Shown: in pieces, positions 8,593 to 19,067 of the stretch
Layout: every line of letters begins with the position of its first letter
Position numbering within the stretch: position 1 is the first letter of the stretch
Assembly (NCBI GenBank): GCA_023807065.1
Contig: JAJJLU010003576.1
Span: 1-49,932, forward strand
Source of the DNA: Isotricha intestinalis
Lineage: Eukaryota; Ciliophora; Litostomatea; Vestibuliferida; Isotrichidae
Direction: 5' to 3'
Length of the DNA stretch: 49,932 nt
Made by a program: the position numbers and the translations under genes
Notes under the pieces: model-generated
Told to the model about the DNA's origin: nothing
Database searches by the model: none
What the model saw: only the letters and a program-made list of their open reading frames with translations

Positions 8593-10293
8593 ATGGGTAT
8601 ATGTGAATCAACAAAAAAACAAGAGACTAAAAATATAATTATTGAAGAAAAAGATCAAACAACAGGAAAATCAGAATCTTTTATTTCAAATAAAACTCTT
8701 CCTGAAAAATACAAAAAAAATCATCATGTACCAAAGAAATCAATAACTCAGATATCAAATTTGAGAAAATCAAAAAAGAAAAAAAGTGTAATATCATCAG
8801 ATAGTTTAAAAAAGAAAAAAAGATCAAAAACATTAAATTATTATGAAGATCCTCATGAAAACAATTTAGAAATAAATACTCAATTGATTGTAAATTGTAA
8901 TAATAAAAATCCAAAAGATGAATATAAAATAATTAAGAAATTAGGTAAAGGAGGATATGGAACAGTTTGGAAAGTAAAAAATATTCAAACTAATTTATTT
9001 AGAGCAATGAAAAAAATACCAAAAATGAGAAATAATTTAAATAAAGTAAACGAAATAATAAATGAGATAGAAATATTAAAACATTTAGATCATCCTAATA
9101 TTGTAAAAATATTTGAATTTTTTATAGAAGCAGATGGATATTATATAATAACTGAATATTGTCATGAAGGAGAATTATTTCATTTAATTAAAGAAAAAGG
9201 GTATTTCTCAGAAAAAATAGCAGCAAATATTATGTATCAAATATTTAATGCAATGAATTATTGTCATTTAACAAATAATGTTATTCATAGAGATTTAAAA
9301 CCAGAAAATATTATGATTGAATCAAAAGATTATGAAACTGGTTTTTATAATATTAAAATAATAGATTTTGGAACTGCTAAAATAAGAGAAAAAGATAAAA
9401 GTGAAAATAAAGTATTAGGAAGTTGCTTTTATATTGCTCCTGAAGTTTTAAATAAAAATTATAATGAAAAATGTGATATTTGGTCTTGTGGTGTGATTTT
9501 ATATATATTATTATGTGGAAATGTACCTTTCAATGGAAGAGATGAAAGAGAAATTACTCAAAAAATAAAATTAGGGAAATTTGATTTAAATAGAAGTCCA
9601 TTTGAACAAATTTCAGATGAAGGAAAAGATTTAATTAAACAATGTTTAGAAATGAATGTGAATAAAAGAATAAGTGCAAAAGAAGCTTTAGATCATCCTT
9701 GGTTTGATTTATGGAAAACTAAAGAATATTTTACTAATGTAAATGATTATTTCATGAAGAAAACTATTAATAATTTAATTATGTATAAACCTATTAATAA
9801 ATTACAAAAATTAGCTTTGGCTTATCTTGTTCATAATTTTTCAGATTTAAATGAAATTAAAAATATTAATAAAGTGTTTAATTTATTTAATAAAAGTGGG
9901 AATGGTAAATTAACAAAGGAAGAAACTTATCAAGGATTAAAAGATTATTTACATTCTTCTTCTGAGGAAAAAATAAATAAAAAAGTGAATAAAATTTTTA
10001 AAAATATTGATAATGATAATAATGGTTTTATTGAATATGAAGAATTTGCAAGAGCTGCTTTAGATAAAAGAATATTTTTAGATGAAAATGTTTTAAAATT
10101 TACTTTTGATTTTATGGATAAAGATGGTTCTGGTGAAATTTCTTTATTTGAATTAAAAGAAATTTTTGGAGTTAAAGATGATAAAGAAACTGAAAATTTA
10201 TTAAAAGAAATTATTCATAATATTGATACTGATGGAAATGGTGAAATTTCTTTTAAAGAATATAATGAAATGATGAAGAATATTATTATTTGA
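8593..10293 (+). CDS. Calcium-dependent protein kinase (CDPK), N-myristoylated type, four EF-hands
   Basis: 566 residues. MGICEST start: Gly2 for myristoylation and Cys4 for palmitoylation, so plasma-membrane targeting is likely. A basic Lys/Ser-rich linker follows, then the kinase (about 111-371) with LGKGGYGTV, HRDLKPEN, DFGTA and APEVL. The junction/autoinhibitory helix (about 395-425) leads to four C-terminal EF-hands near residues 431, 471, 508 and 543. EF1 starts with Asn instead of Asp (NKSGNGKLTKEE) and is probably a weak site; EF2-EF4 are canonical (DNDNNGFIEYEE, DKDGSGEISLFE, DTDGNGEISFKE). It is a paralogue of the spliced CDPK at 27147 but has no intron. This is the only gene here ending in TGA; the end just after EF4 is normal for the family. 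Confidence 0.96.
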   Translation: MGICESTKKQETKNIIIEEKDQTTGKSESFISNKTLPEKYKKNHHVPKKSITQISNLRKSKKKKSVISSDSLKKKKRSKTLNYYEDPHENNLEINTQLIVNCNNKNPKDEYKIIKKLGKGGYGTVWKVKNIQTNLFRAMKKIPKMRNNLNKVNEIINEIEILKHLDHPNIVKIFEFFIEADGYYIITEYCHEGELFHLIKEKGYFSEKIAANIMYQIFNAMNYCHLTNNVIHRDLKPENIMIESKDYETGFYNIKIIDFGTAKIREKDKSENKVLGSCFYIAPEVLNKNYNEKCDIWSCGVILYILLCGNVPFNGRDEREITQKIKLGKFDLNRSPFEQISDEGKDLIKQCLEMNVNKRISAKEALDHPWFDLWKTKEYFTNVNDYFMKKTINNLIMYKPINKLQKLALAYLVHNFSDLNEIKNINKVFNLFNKSGNGKLTKEETYQGLKDYLHSSSEEKINKKVNKIFKNIDNDNNGFIEYEEFARAALDKRIFLDENVLKFTFDFMDKDGSGEISLFELKEIFGVKDDKETENLLKEIIHNIDTDGNGEISFKEYNEMMKNIII

Positions 10294-10405
10294 GTCTTTT
10301 ATGTGAAATTATGTAAAATATTTAATATAAAGATTTTTATATTTTTAATTATAATATGTAATTTTTAAAGAAATATAATAATAAATGATTAATTAAATTT
10401 TAACT

Positions 10406-11221
10406 TTATTCATTATCTTCTTCATTTGATTTAATTTCTTTTAATTCAATTCCTTCTTCTTCATTATCACAATTTTCATTTCCAAAAATTTCATTTAAAC
10501 AAATTTCCATATAAACTTTTTGATGAATTATATTTATATAATGATATTTATTATTTAAATTTAATTTTTTTTCTAATTGTTTAACTCCATTTATATTAGG
10601 TAATATTGATTTTCCTAAATTAAAAACAATACATCCTGATATAATCCCACTAATATTTGCTAAAAAAGAATTTGAAATAAAAAAGAATAAAACAAATAAT
10701 AAAATATATTTAATATAAAGAAAAGTACTGTCAAAAATAAAAATATAAGTAAATAAAGAAAAAATCAGTGAATTCGACCCTAAATTAAAGAAAAAATCAA
10801 TATCATAATTAGATTCATAAATAATTATTACTAATTTAATAAATAAACATAATATTAAATAAATAGAAGAAGAAAAAAGTATAAGTAAAAAAATAATACA
10901 AAATGAATAAAAAGTTCCGATTAAAATTTCTAGCATATTTACTAAAAAAGAAATAAGAAAATAATTAATTATAATTTGTCCAAAACCAAAATGGACAAAA
11001 TGATGAGTTATAATTCTATAAAATTGTTTTTTATAAAAAACTCCCCAAATATTAATTGAAAATGTTGAATATTCAATATTATTATATTCACAATATACAA
11101 AGAAAAATATTATTATAACAAGAAAAAATATTTGGGTATTATATAATATAATATCATCATTTGTTTTTTCATATTTTCCATTATTTCCCTCATCAAAATC
11201 ATTTTCAGATAAATTTTGCAT
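10406..11221 (-). CDS. Rhomboid-fold membrane protein lacking catalytic residues (pseudoprotease)
   Basis: 271 residues, six to seven hydrophobic segments between residues 30 and 205 and an acidic cytosolic tail. The rhomboid framework is present: YRIITHHFVH with H77-x4-Q82-x3-N86 in the second core helix, G148-S-N-S at the place of the GxSG active site, and AN189ISG at the place of the catalytic AH(I/L)xG. Aligned to GlpG, the nucleophilic Ser is Asn150, the catalytic His is Asn189, and the second oxyanion-region His is Gln82, while the first His and the Asn are kept. It should therefore be an inactive rhomboid (iRhom or UBAC2/derlin-like role in ER quality control or trafficking, inferred). 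Starts 37 bases from the divergent gene at 11259. Confidence 0.72.
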   Translation of the reverse strand: MQNLSENDFDEGNNGKYEKTNDDIILYNTQIFFLVIIIFFFVYCEYNNIEYSTFSINIWGVFYKKQFYRIITHHFVHFGFGQIIINYFLISFLVNMLEILIGTFYSFCIIFLLILFSSSIYLILCLFIKLVIIIYESNYDIDFFFNLGSNSLIFSLFTYIFIFDSTFLYIKYILLFVLFFFISNSFLANISGIISGCIVFNLGKSILPNINGVKQLEKKLNLNNKYHYINIIHQKVYMEICLNEIFGNENCDNEEEGIELKEIKSNEEDNE

Positions 11222-11258
11222 TTCCTATTTTAATAAATCTAAAAAAATAAAATATAAT

Positions 11259-11921
11259 ATGAAATCAAATTACTTTTATTTAATAATCTTTTCTTTAACC
11301 TTTTTAAATCAAATTTTATGTACTCAAAAAACATGTGGAAAAATAGTAGAAGTTTCAAATGAAAATCCATTAAATGAAGAAGAATTAAAAAATTCAGAAG
11401 AAGAAGGACTTAATAGTTATATAATTAAAACTGATAAATCATTAAATGAATTAAAAGATTTATTAAAGGAAGAACATTTATTATATTTAAATGATAAAAA
11501 ATTACAAAAATCAATGAAAAAAATAGTAAAAAAAACAACAAAAGGAATGTCAAAACAAATAAAAAAAGATATAAAAAATAATCAAAAAGAAATGAAAAAA
11601 TCATCAAAAAAAAATTTAAAAGAAAATAAAAAATCAAAAGCAGTTGTTGAAGAATTTTCTGAAGTTAGTGAAAATATTGGTGAAATAACTAATTTAATTT
11701 ATATTGATACAACAACTAAAAAAACTCAAATTTATAAATTAAAAGATGAATTAACTAATGAAGATACTTTTAGTTATGCTTATTCTATAATTGCTTTTTT
11801 AATTGTTGTTTGTTTAGTTCTCCTTGGACTTCAAATATTATTTTCTAAAGATAAAAATAGTTCTGATTATACTATACTTGAAACAGATTCTCCACAGGAA
11901 TTTACTCTTAAAGGATTTTAA
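11259..11921 (+). CDS. Small type I membrane protein, unknown
   Basis: 220 residues. Clear signal peptide (about 1-21, ending LNQILC), then an acidic segment and a long Lys-rich helical region (about 70-125) on the lumenal or extracellular side. One transmembrane helix follows (about 170-193, YSIIAFLIVVCLVLLGL), and a 25-residue cytosolic tail with YTIL, a YxxPhi-type sorting signal. I recognise no family. The architecture fits a secretory-pathway or surface protein sorted by adaptor complexes. It is transcribed divergently from the pseudo-rhomboid with only 37 bases between the two starts, so the pair probably shares a promoter. Confidence 0.8.
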   Translation: MKSNYFYLIIFSLTFLNQILCTQKTCGKIVEVSNENPLNEEELKNSEEEGLNSYIIKTDKSLNELKDLLKEEHLLYLNDKKLQKSMKKIVKKTTKGMSKQIKKDIKNNQKEMKKSSKKNLKENKKSKAVVEEFSEVSENIGEITNLIYIDTTTKKTQIYKLKDELTNEDTFSYAYSIIAFLIVVCLVLLGLQILFSKDKNSSDYTILETDSPQEFTLKGF

Positions 11922-12380
11922 ATATTTATTGGAATTAATTTTTAATTATTAACAAAAAATAATTTAAATGTCAGAAAAATTTTTTCGGATTATTAGTATA
12001 ATTAAAAGATTTTTTTTACCATAAAAATGAAGATTGTTTTAAGATTTTTTTATTGAATATTTTTTATATTTTAATAGTATATAATATATATTTATTTATC
12101 CGTTAAGTTTTAAGTTATTTAGTTTTTTTATAGTTTTCCTTCTTTCTTTTTAATACGCTTCAATTGTATTGATTATTTTATAAAAATAATATTTTTACAT
12201 TTTATAAAGAGATGATTAAAAAAATATATTGATAAATTGTTAAATAAAAGAAAATTACTTTGTTATAAAATATAATATATGTTTTCAATCTGTTATAAAT
12301 GTTTATTAAATTAAATTTAAAATTAAACCAAAAAATATAAGAATGTAAAAATTATATTTATAATATAATAAAAATAACTT
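11922..12380. other. Intergenic spacer, 459 bases, nothing recognised
   Basis: A/T-rich spacer between two plus-strand genes. Frames are short and stop-rich, as expected from composition. I see no tRNA, intron or repeat that I would defend. It should contain the 3' end signals of the upstream gene and the promoter of the downstream gene. Confidence 0.6.
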
Positions 12381-13202
12381 ATGTTTAAAAGAATTAACAA
12401 ATATTTCAAATCTTCTCTTTCTCTAACTTTTAATAATTTACATAAAAAGGAGAATTATCAGCAAAATTTTGGTAAAATTTCAAATAAAAAAAAATTCAAC
12501 AATAAAATTTCTTTTAATTCTTCTTTTAATACTTTTAAACAAAATCATTGGAAATCATATAGAAATTATAAAGAAAATGAAGAAAATTATATCAATTCAA
12601 AAGTAAAAAGTTTAAAAAATAATATCAGCAATGATTATTCAAGAAATAAGAAAAAATTTCATAAAAAAATATCATTAGATGTAACAGAAGAATCAACTTT
12701 AAGTTTAAATGAAATTGATAATAACATTTCAAAAGTTTTAACAAAAGCAAATTCAAATTCAAGTCATAATTCAATTTTTTTAGATGAATATAATAGAAAA
12801 AAAGAAGTTAAAAATGATGAAATAATCCTAAATAAAGAATCTAATATTTTAACTTTAAAAAATATGAAAAAATCATTAAAAACAAATTTCAATAAATTTA
12901 ATTTAACAAACAATAATAATTTAAATAAATCAATAACAGAAAATACAGAAATTTTATCTGTAAAAATTAAAATATCAAATCACCAAATTGCAGAATTTAA
13001 ATTAAGAAGATTTGATAATTTATTTAATACAATAAAGTTATTTTGTGAAATTCATAATATAAAAGAAACATTAATCAAGCCTATTATAATTAAAACTCTC
13101 GAGGCTTTGAATAATGTTTATAAAATATATAACTTACCATTATCTCAAAATGATATAATGGATTTAAATAATATTAAAGAGATATATGTGCAAAATATAT
13201 AA
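12381..13202 (+). CDS. Unknown protein, Asn/Ser/Lys-rich with small C-terminal alpha/beta domain
   Basis: 273 residues. The first 190 are low-complexity and basic. The last 80 look folded: a beta strand (SVKIKIS), a turn, another strand (AEFKLRRFDNLF), then helices through IKPIIIKTLEALNNVY and a final NNIKEIYVQ strand. The start of this unit resembles a small beta-grasp (ubiquitin- or PB1-like) domain, but I cannot assign a family. The low-complexity N-terminus plus a short conserved C-terminal module suggests a protein-interaction adaptor. Function unknown. Confidence 0.75.
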   Translation: MFKRINKYFKSSLSLTFNNLHKKENYQQNFGKISNKKKFNNKISFNSSFNTFKQNHWKSYRNYKENEENYINSKVKSLKNNISNDYSRNKKKFHKKISLDVTEESTLSLNEIDNNISKVLTKANSNSSHNSIFLDEYNRKKEVKNDEIILNKESNILTLKNMKKSLKTNFNKFNLTNNNNLNKSITENTEILSVKIKISNHQIAEFKLRRFDNLFNTIKLFCEIHNIKETLIKPIIIKTLEALNNVYKIYNLPLSQNDIMDLNNIKEIYVQNI

Positions 13203-13811
13203 TAAGGGAATTATCTCTTTTAAAAGTAATTTCTATTTACTGTAAATAGATGATACTCTGAAATGTATTAAAATTATAGTATTAATATTATTTTACATAA
13301 TGTTATTTATTAAACAAAATTCTTTAATTTTTTTCTCTCAAACAAATATATTTTTTTGAAAATTAAATATTTATTTAAAACATTTAATAGTTTTTAAGGA
13401 CATTTAGATACACTATTATCGATATATATATGTTTACTATTTAATTGAACTTTCTCTTTATTTTTTATTTTTTTATATTATTATTTTTATTTAGTAATCT
13501 TCTTCTTCATGAACATTAACATAATATTGTTTTTCATTTCCATATTCTCCTTTTTATATATAATCTATTTTAAACTTTTATCCATATTTTTTGAATTGAA
13601 ACAATTAAATGTTTTAAAAACAAAAGGTTTAGAATTATTCAATCAAATATTGCTATGATGAATTGATTAATTATGTATCCTATTTTAATTTAGATTATTT
13701 TTTCTTAATAATGATGTAAATGTTGATATGCTTTTAATTTTAAAAATATAATTAGATTAAACATTTTTTAAAATGTTTTCAACCAAATATTTATAAAAAA
13801 ATTCTAAAAAA
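13203..13811. other. Intergenic spacer, 609 bases, with a hairpin and a weak coding trace
   Basis: Longest spacer in the left half. It holds a short inverted repeat just after the upstream gene (13233-13249). On the minus strand a stop-ended stretch of about 20 codons (13491-13553) has unusually polar, protein-like content, but everything upstream of it in that frame is stop-rich. No RNA gene recognised. Confidence 0.5.
13233..13249. repeat. 8-base inverted repeat with one-base centre
   Basis: CTATTTAC, a single T, then GTAAATAG. It sits 30 bases after the stop codon of the gene at 12381, so it may be a 3' untranslated hairpin. Chance is possible at this base composition. Confidence 0.4.
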
Positions 13812-16800
13812 ATGATAGAATCTAACATTATGGAATGGATTGATTTAGGAGATTCTATTCAAATAATGGAAATTTACTCAAAAAAAGATTTAGTTAAATT
13901 TTTTAATTGTTTTCGAATAATGAGCAAATATAAACCTGAAAATAGATTTTTTATTTTATTTGTTAAATTCTTTTTCTTTTTTCAAATTATGATGATCCCG
14001 ATTATAAATTTAAAGGAAGAATCAAAAAAAAAAGATTCATTAATTAAATTGTTAAATTATGTTAAAACAGTTATTTTTGTTCAAGATATTATCAAAAAGA
14101 AAAATGATTTAATAATTCTTTTATGCTTTTCTTATTTATATTGTGCAATATTATTCTCTCTTTTATTTTATCTAATTCTTTTTCAAAATAAAAAAGTAAA
14201 AATATATTTAATAAAATTATTAAATGTTTTAAATATATTATTTCAAAATTTCTTGTTATGTCCTTTAATAAATATTTTTATGTTAACAACAAAATGTAAA
14301 GATTCAAAACATATTCATTTAGATTTAGAATGTTGGAAAGATGTCGCACATATAGTTTTAGGGGTTTTATCAGTATTATTAATTGTAATTTGTATAATTT
14401 ATTCAGAATTATTAGCAATATATTATAATCAAATTTCATCAATAAAATTTAATCATATTTTACATTCTATTAATTCAAATTATCATTTATTTTCAAATAC
14501 TTTATCAATAATATGCTATTTTTTAGGTTATTTCTTAGAATATTATACTGATGAAAACAAAATGATATATAAAATTGGAATAAGAATTTTTATTTGTATT
14601 ATTTCAATTGTACTTTTATTATATTGTTATAATCATGTTTTATATTATAGTGATGATATGAATATAATTGTTTTGTATGGTTGGTCTTTTATTGCTTGGT
14701 ATTGTTTATGTTTAATTGCTAAACATTACTTGGACATTTCTGATATAATTTTATTTGTTTTTATTGGATGGTTAGTTATTGGATCGTTTTTATATATACT
14801 TGAAAAATATAGAATTGAATATTATTTAACTGAAGCCAATGTCTTAGAAGCAAAAAATTTAAAAGAAGTTGAAATGTTTTCTAAGAATTTATTAAAAATT
14901 GTTTCTAATAATTCAATTCAAGCTAAAACTTTGTTAAGAGGTTTAACTTATAGTTTAGTTGATTTTTTTGAAAATAATTCTGAATTATATGAAAAATACG
15001 AAAAATTTTCAACAAATAAAATGATGATTCAAAAATTAGGGGGACCAGAAAATCCAATTTTTGAAGTTTATAATATTATATATTTAATATATGATTATTA
15101 TTTAAATAGATCACATTTAAAAGATGATATTTTACTTGTTTTATGTTATTTTCTTATTAATAAGTTAAAAAATACTACTTTAGCTTTTTATTTATGTTCA
15201 AAAATAAAAATTTCAGGTCATAAATTAAATTATTTGAAATATACTTTAATGGAAGATTTGAAAGATTATTTAGTAAGTAAAATGGCAAAAAGTTCAAATA
15301 ATAAAGATACAATAAAGCATGTTCAAATAGGAAGTGTAATATTATATAACTCAAATATAGATACTTTTAAATTAAAAATTTATGATGCTGCTTGTAATCA
15401 AATTGATTATTTTGAAATATTAAAAAATACAACAACTTCTTTAAAAGCAACTAAAAATTTTTTAAATTTAGGAGAAACAATATTAAAGTTAAGAAAAGAC
15501 ATATTAGATTTATGGAATAAAATAATTATATTAAATCCATTTTCAGATGAAAATGAGAAAGATTATATGTTATATTTAGAAGATATAATTCAAGATGAGG
15601 AATTGGCTCATAAAGAAGAAAAACGATATAATCAAATAAAATTATCAAAATTAAGTGAAAAAAATAATATTTATCATTCATTATTTATAAGAGAAACATG
15701 TGCAATTTTATTATTAGATGGTTCATCTTCAAAAAGTAGGATTTTATATTCGACTTCAAATTTTCAAAATTTATTTAATTTTTTACCAAAAGAAATTATG
15801 TCTTTAACAATAAATGATTTAATGCCAAGTTGTGTAGCTGTTTTTCATAAAGAAATAATACATGATGCTTTAAGATATTCAAATTTGACTTATTTATTTA
15901 ATAAAAAAGTTAAGAATGCAATTTTAAAATCAAGAAATAATAGTTTATTTAATATTAATATTTATGTCAAATGTCTTCCTAATTTATCACATGGAATTAT
16001 TTTCATTGGTATGATTGAGAAGTTAAAAGATAATCAATTTTTAATTTTATTAGATAATATGTTTAAAATTAATTCAATGAGTGATACTTTAAAAATAGGA
16101 AATGGAGATATTTATGCAACATTGAAAAAAGATTCATTTGATTTAAATAATAATATTCTTAATCATCATATTGCAATTATAATACCGGAAATTTTAAAAC
16201 AAATAAAATATTCAGATCAAAAATTTTTATTATCCAAAAATGATATAGATTTAAAAGGAATTTTATATCCTAATACAAATGATTTTTCAGGGGTTGAAGC
16301 AGATGTTGAAATGGTTTTAGAAAGAATTAAACAAAGTGGACAATTAATTTATGAAGAAAATATAAATCAAACTTTAACAAATAATCATCAAATAATCTCA
16401 AGAAGTACTACTAAAAGTATTAAAAGAGATTCAAATATAAAAGAATATAATGAATTAATTGATGAATTGAATGAAAAATTTATTGGAAAAACTTATAGTA
16501 TTTTTTATAAAATTGTAATGAGAACTTTTATAAATGAAAAATTTGTATATTATAGAGTTTATATTACAAAAGATATTTTAGAAAATAATGAGAATAATTT
16601 AGATAAAATGTTTAGTCTTTCTAATAATAATCTAAAAAGTTTAAGTGACACAAATCTAATCCCAAATAAAATTATTGAAGAAAAAAATAGAGTTATTAAA
16701 TTAAAAATCCCTGATGATACTAATAAAAAATTACATGAAAAAAATAATGAAGATAATAATAATAATAGTCAAAAGCAAAATAGTAATCCAAATAATAATA

Positions 16801-18950
16801 ATAAAATAAATAATAATGTAGATAAAACAAATGATTTACCTGATAAAATGTCTCAAAATTCTTTTAGTACAAAATCTTCTGTTGATTCAGCAAGTTTTAA
16901 TAAATTAAAAGCAAGAATCATTGATAGAAATGAACCATACTTTATAAAATATATGAAAATTCTTATTTTCATTTATTTATTCATGACAGGATTTTTTATT
17001 TATTATAATAATCAATCATTAAAATCAAAAGTAATAAAAACTAAAGATTACTTAACTCAAAATTATTTTTTTAATTCATCAAAAATGGTAATTAATTGTG
17101 TATATTTAACAGGAGTGAATTTAAAATTTATTAGATATAATATAATATCAAAAGATGGTTGTTTAGGAGGTCTTTGTACAGAAATTTATTCTTCATTATT
17201 TTCTGATTGTGTAGATTTAATACAAACTATTACTTCAGGTTTATCTTTTTATGATGAAGATTATAAGAAAATTATTACACTTTCAAAAGTAATTGATATT
17301 TATGTTTATAATCTAAATTTCTCTAATGAAATTACTATTGATACACCAAATTTATTACAATTTATTTTATCTAATGGGCTTAGATTAAAATCTGAACTTA
17401 AAACTTATTTAAACGATACAACCAATAAAAATTTAGAAGTCTTTGAAGAAAATTTATTAAATTGTTCATTTGGTTTTATAAATGATTTTAATATTGTTGG
17501 TTTAAGAAATGAAATTAAATTAAAATATCTTAGAGAAAGGAGATTTCAACCTAATTATGTTTATTTAATTGTTAATATTTCAGTATTTGGATTACTCAAT
17601 TTTTTATTTGGATATATTCTTTTAAAAATTTATAAAATTGAAAAATATTTTTTAAAAAAATTAATTTGGTATCATTCTAATAATTTTGATAATTATTTAA
17701 AATATTTAGAAGATTTAAAGAAAAAATTAAGAAGTGATAGTGGTGAAGATGATACTGATGTTTTAAAAATTGATTCAAATAATAATAATGAAGATTCAAG
17801 TGTTGAAAAGAGTCTTGAGAAAAAAATAATTGGAAAAAAAAAAGATAATTCATTAAGTTCTTCAAAAGAAGAAAAAGATAAATTAAATGAGCATAAAAAA
17901 AGAAAAAGAAAACGTAAATATCAAGGAAGAATGTCAAAAATTCAACAACAAAAAAAGGAAAAAATAGAAATAATGAAAAAATATTTTATTGTTAATAATA
18001 TTTTCATTTCAGCAAGATTAATTATAATATCATCAATACCAATTTTATATTATTTAATAACAAGTATAGTATATAATAAAAAAAGAACTCAATTTATAAA
18101 TATAGATAATATGATGTGTGAAGTAATTGGAGTTTTTAATGAAAGTGCAATATCATTTACAATAATTAAAAATCAAACATTACATTATGCTAATTATGAA
18201 ATAGAAAAACAAAAATATATTAGTCAATTACAAGAAGGATTAATTAAAAATGTTACCATAAATGATAAAGTATATACAATAAATGATATTGAAAGTTTAA
18301 ATGCCAGTAAATATACTTTAATTATTCCTAATTCAGAAGATATTACTATTCCAAAAATCGGAAATATTTTATTACCTTTAATTTCAAAATCAGAAAATGG
18401 AAAAAGTTCTAATCCTTATACTCAATTATATCAATTATTTTATGGAGATTTATGTTCTTTATTATATTCATATTCAGAAATGATTTATAATAATTGTATT
18501 AGTGTTTGGTCTGCAATAATGAAACAAGGTTTAGAACAAACTATTACCCAATTAGGAGTTGAGTTAAATACTATTTTAGATGATTTTAAATCGATTAATA
18601 GTGATGAAAAAACATTAAATGAAGTTAATGATTATCCAGGAACTTTAGGTCAAATTGAAGTATTTATTAATTTTTTCTTTTTGCATAGTTTTCAAAAAAC
18701 TTTAAATATTTTTTCTAAAATCAGAGATAATAATGTTAGTAATATAAAAAAAATAATTAATTCTATTTTTATTATAATCATATTTTGTTTTCCTGGTACA
18801 ATGTTTTTATTAGTTTATTTTATTTATAATTTGAAAGATGATTTTAATTCTTTTTTGAATTTTATTGGAATATTACCTATACAATATTTAAGTGAAGATG
18901 AAAATTTTTATAGAGATACTTTAAAATTGGAAGGTGATATTTTTGAATAA
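13812..18950 (+). CDS. Giant polytopic membrane protein with PAS domain (TmcB-like)
   Basis: 1712 residues in one frame. A cluster of about eight to ten membrane helices occupies residues 40-360, followed by a helical region and a PAS-like domain (about 630-760: CAILLLDGSSS, FNFLPKEIMSLTINDLMP, IFIGMI). Next come an Asn-rich linker (about 970-1020), a membrane helix near 1055, an extracytosolic stretch with Cys and several NxS/T sites, and a helix near 1255. A strongly basic linker (HKKRKRKRKYQGR) and two more helices near 1400 and 1660 complete it. This layout is that of the 'tiny macrocysts' TmcB/PAS proteins, greatly expanded in ciliates and also found in Dictyostelium and trichomonads. 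A sensory or cyclic-nucleotide-linked role is inferred; ligand unknown. No intron is required. Confidence 0.85.
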   Translation: MIESNIMEWIDLGDSIQIMEIYSKKDLVKFFNCFRIMSKYKPENRFFILFVKFFFFFQIMMIPIINLKEESKKKDSLIKLLNYVKTVIFVQDIIKKKNDLIILLCFSYLYCAILFSLLFYLILFQNKKVKIYLIKLLNVLNILFQNFLLCPLINIFMLTTKCKDSKHIHLDLECWKDVAHIVLGVLSVLLIVICIIYSELLAIYYNQISSIKFNHILHSINSNYHLFSNTLSIICYFLGYFLEYYTDENKMIYKIGIRIFICIISIVLLLYCYNHVLYYSDDMNIIVLYGWSFIAWYCLCLIAKHYLDISDIILFVFIGWLVIGSFLYILEKYRIEYYLTEANVLEAKNLKEVEMFSKNLLKIVSNNSIQAKTLLRGLTYSLVDFFENNSELYEKYEKFSTNKMMIQKLGGPENPIFEVYNIIYLIYDYYLNRSHLKDDILLVLCYFLINKLKNTTLAFYLCSKIKISGHKLNYLKYTLMEDLKDYLVSKMAKSSNNKDTIKHVQIGSVILYNSNIDTFKLKIYDAACNQIDYFEILKNTTTSLKATKNFLNLGETILKLRKDILDLWNKIIILNPFSDENEKDYMLYLEDIIQDEELAHKEEKRYNQIKLSKLSEKNNIYHSLFIRETCAILLLDGSSSKSRILYSTSNFQNLFNFLPKEIMSLTINDLMPSCVAVFHKEIIHDALRYSNLTYLFNKKVKNAILKSRNNSLFNINIYVKCLPNLSHGIIFIGMIEKLKDNQFLILLDNMFKINSMSDTLKIGNGDIYATLKKDSFDLNNNILNHHIAIIIPEILKQIKYSDQKFLLSKNDIDLKGILYPNTNDFSGVEADVEMVLERIKQSGQLIYEENINQTLTNNHQIISRSTTKSIKRDSNIKEYNELIDELNEKFIGKTYSIFYKIVMRTFINEKFVYYRVYITKDILENNENNLDKMFSLSNNNLKSLSDTNLIPNKIIEEKNRVIKLKIPDDTNKKLHEKNNEDNNNNSQKQNSNPNNNNKINNNVDKTNDLPDKMSQNSFSTKSSVDSASFNKLKARIIDRNEPYFIKYMKILIFIYLFMTGFFIYYNNQSLKSKVIKTKDYLTQNYFFNSSKMVINCVYLTGVNLKFIRYNIISKDGCLGGLCTEIYSSLFSDCVDLIQTITSGLSFYDEDYKKIITLSKVIDIYVYNLNFSNEITIDTPNLLQFILSNGLRLKSELKTYLNDTTNKNLEVFEENLLNCSFGFINDFNIVGLRNEIKLKYLRERRFQPNYVYLIVNISVFGLLNFLFGYILLKIYKIEKYFLKKLIWYHSNNFDNYLKYLEDLKKKLRSDSGEDDTDVLKIDSNNNNEDSSVEKSLEKKIIGKKKDNSLSSSKEEKDKLNEHKKRKRKRKYQGRMSKIQQQKKEKIEIMKKYFIVNNIFISARLIIISSIPILYYLITSIVYNKKRTQFINIDNMMCEVIGVFNESAISFTIIKNQTLHYANYEIEKQKYISQLQEGLIKNVTINDKVYTINDIESLNASKYTLIIPNSEDITIPKIGNILLPLISKSENGKSSNPYTQLYQLFYGDLCSLLYSYSEMIYNNCISVWSAIMKQGLEQTITQLGVELNTILDDFKSINSDEKTLNEVNDYPGTLGQIEVFINFFFLHSFQKTLNIFSKIRDNNVSNIKKIINSIFIIIIFCFPGTMFLLVYFIYNLKDDFNSFLNFIGILPIQYLSEDENFYRDTLKLEGDIFE

Positions 18951-19067
18951 AAAAGTAAAGTATAATAATAATATATTTTTATTTTATAAATCAATAAAAT
19001 AATAAATATTTTTTTAAACACTCAGAAAAATCACAAAAAAAAAAGAAAAATAACACCATATATAATT

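Noticed and set aside
11968..12243. Plus-strand frame beginning with ATG and reading plausibly through stops
   Set aside because: About ten stops in about 90 codons equals random expectation.
13491..13812. Minus-strand frame ending with a polar, protein-like 20-codon tail (KGEYGNEK ... EEEDY)
   Set aside because: Upstream of 13553 the frame holds about a dozen TAA/TAG in roughly 90 codons, the random rate for this composition. No splice solution was convincing.
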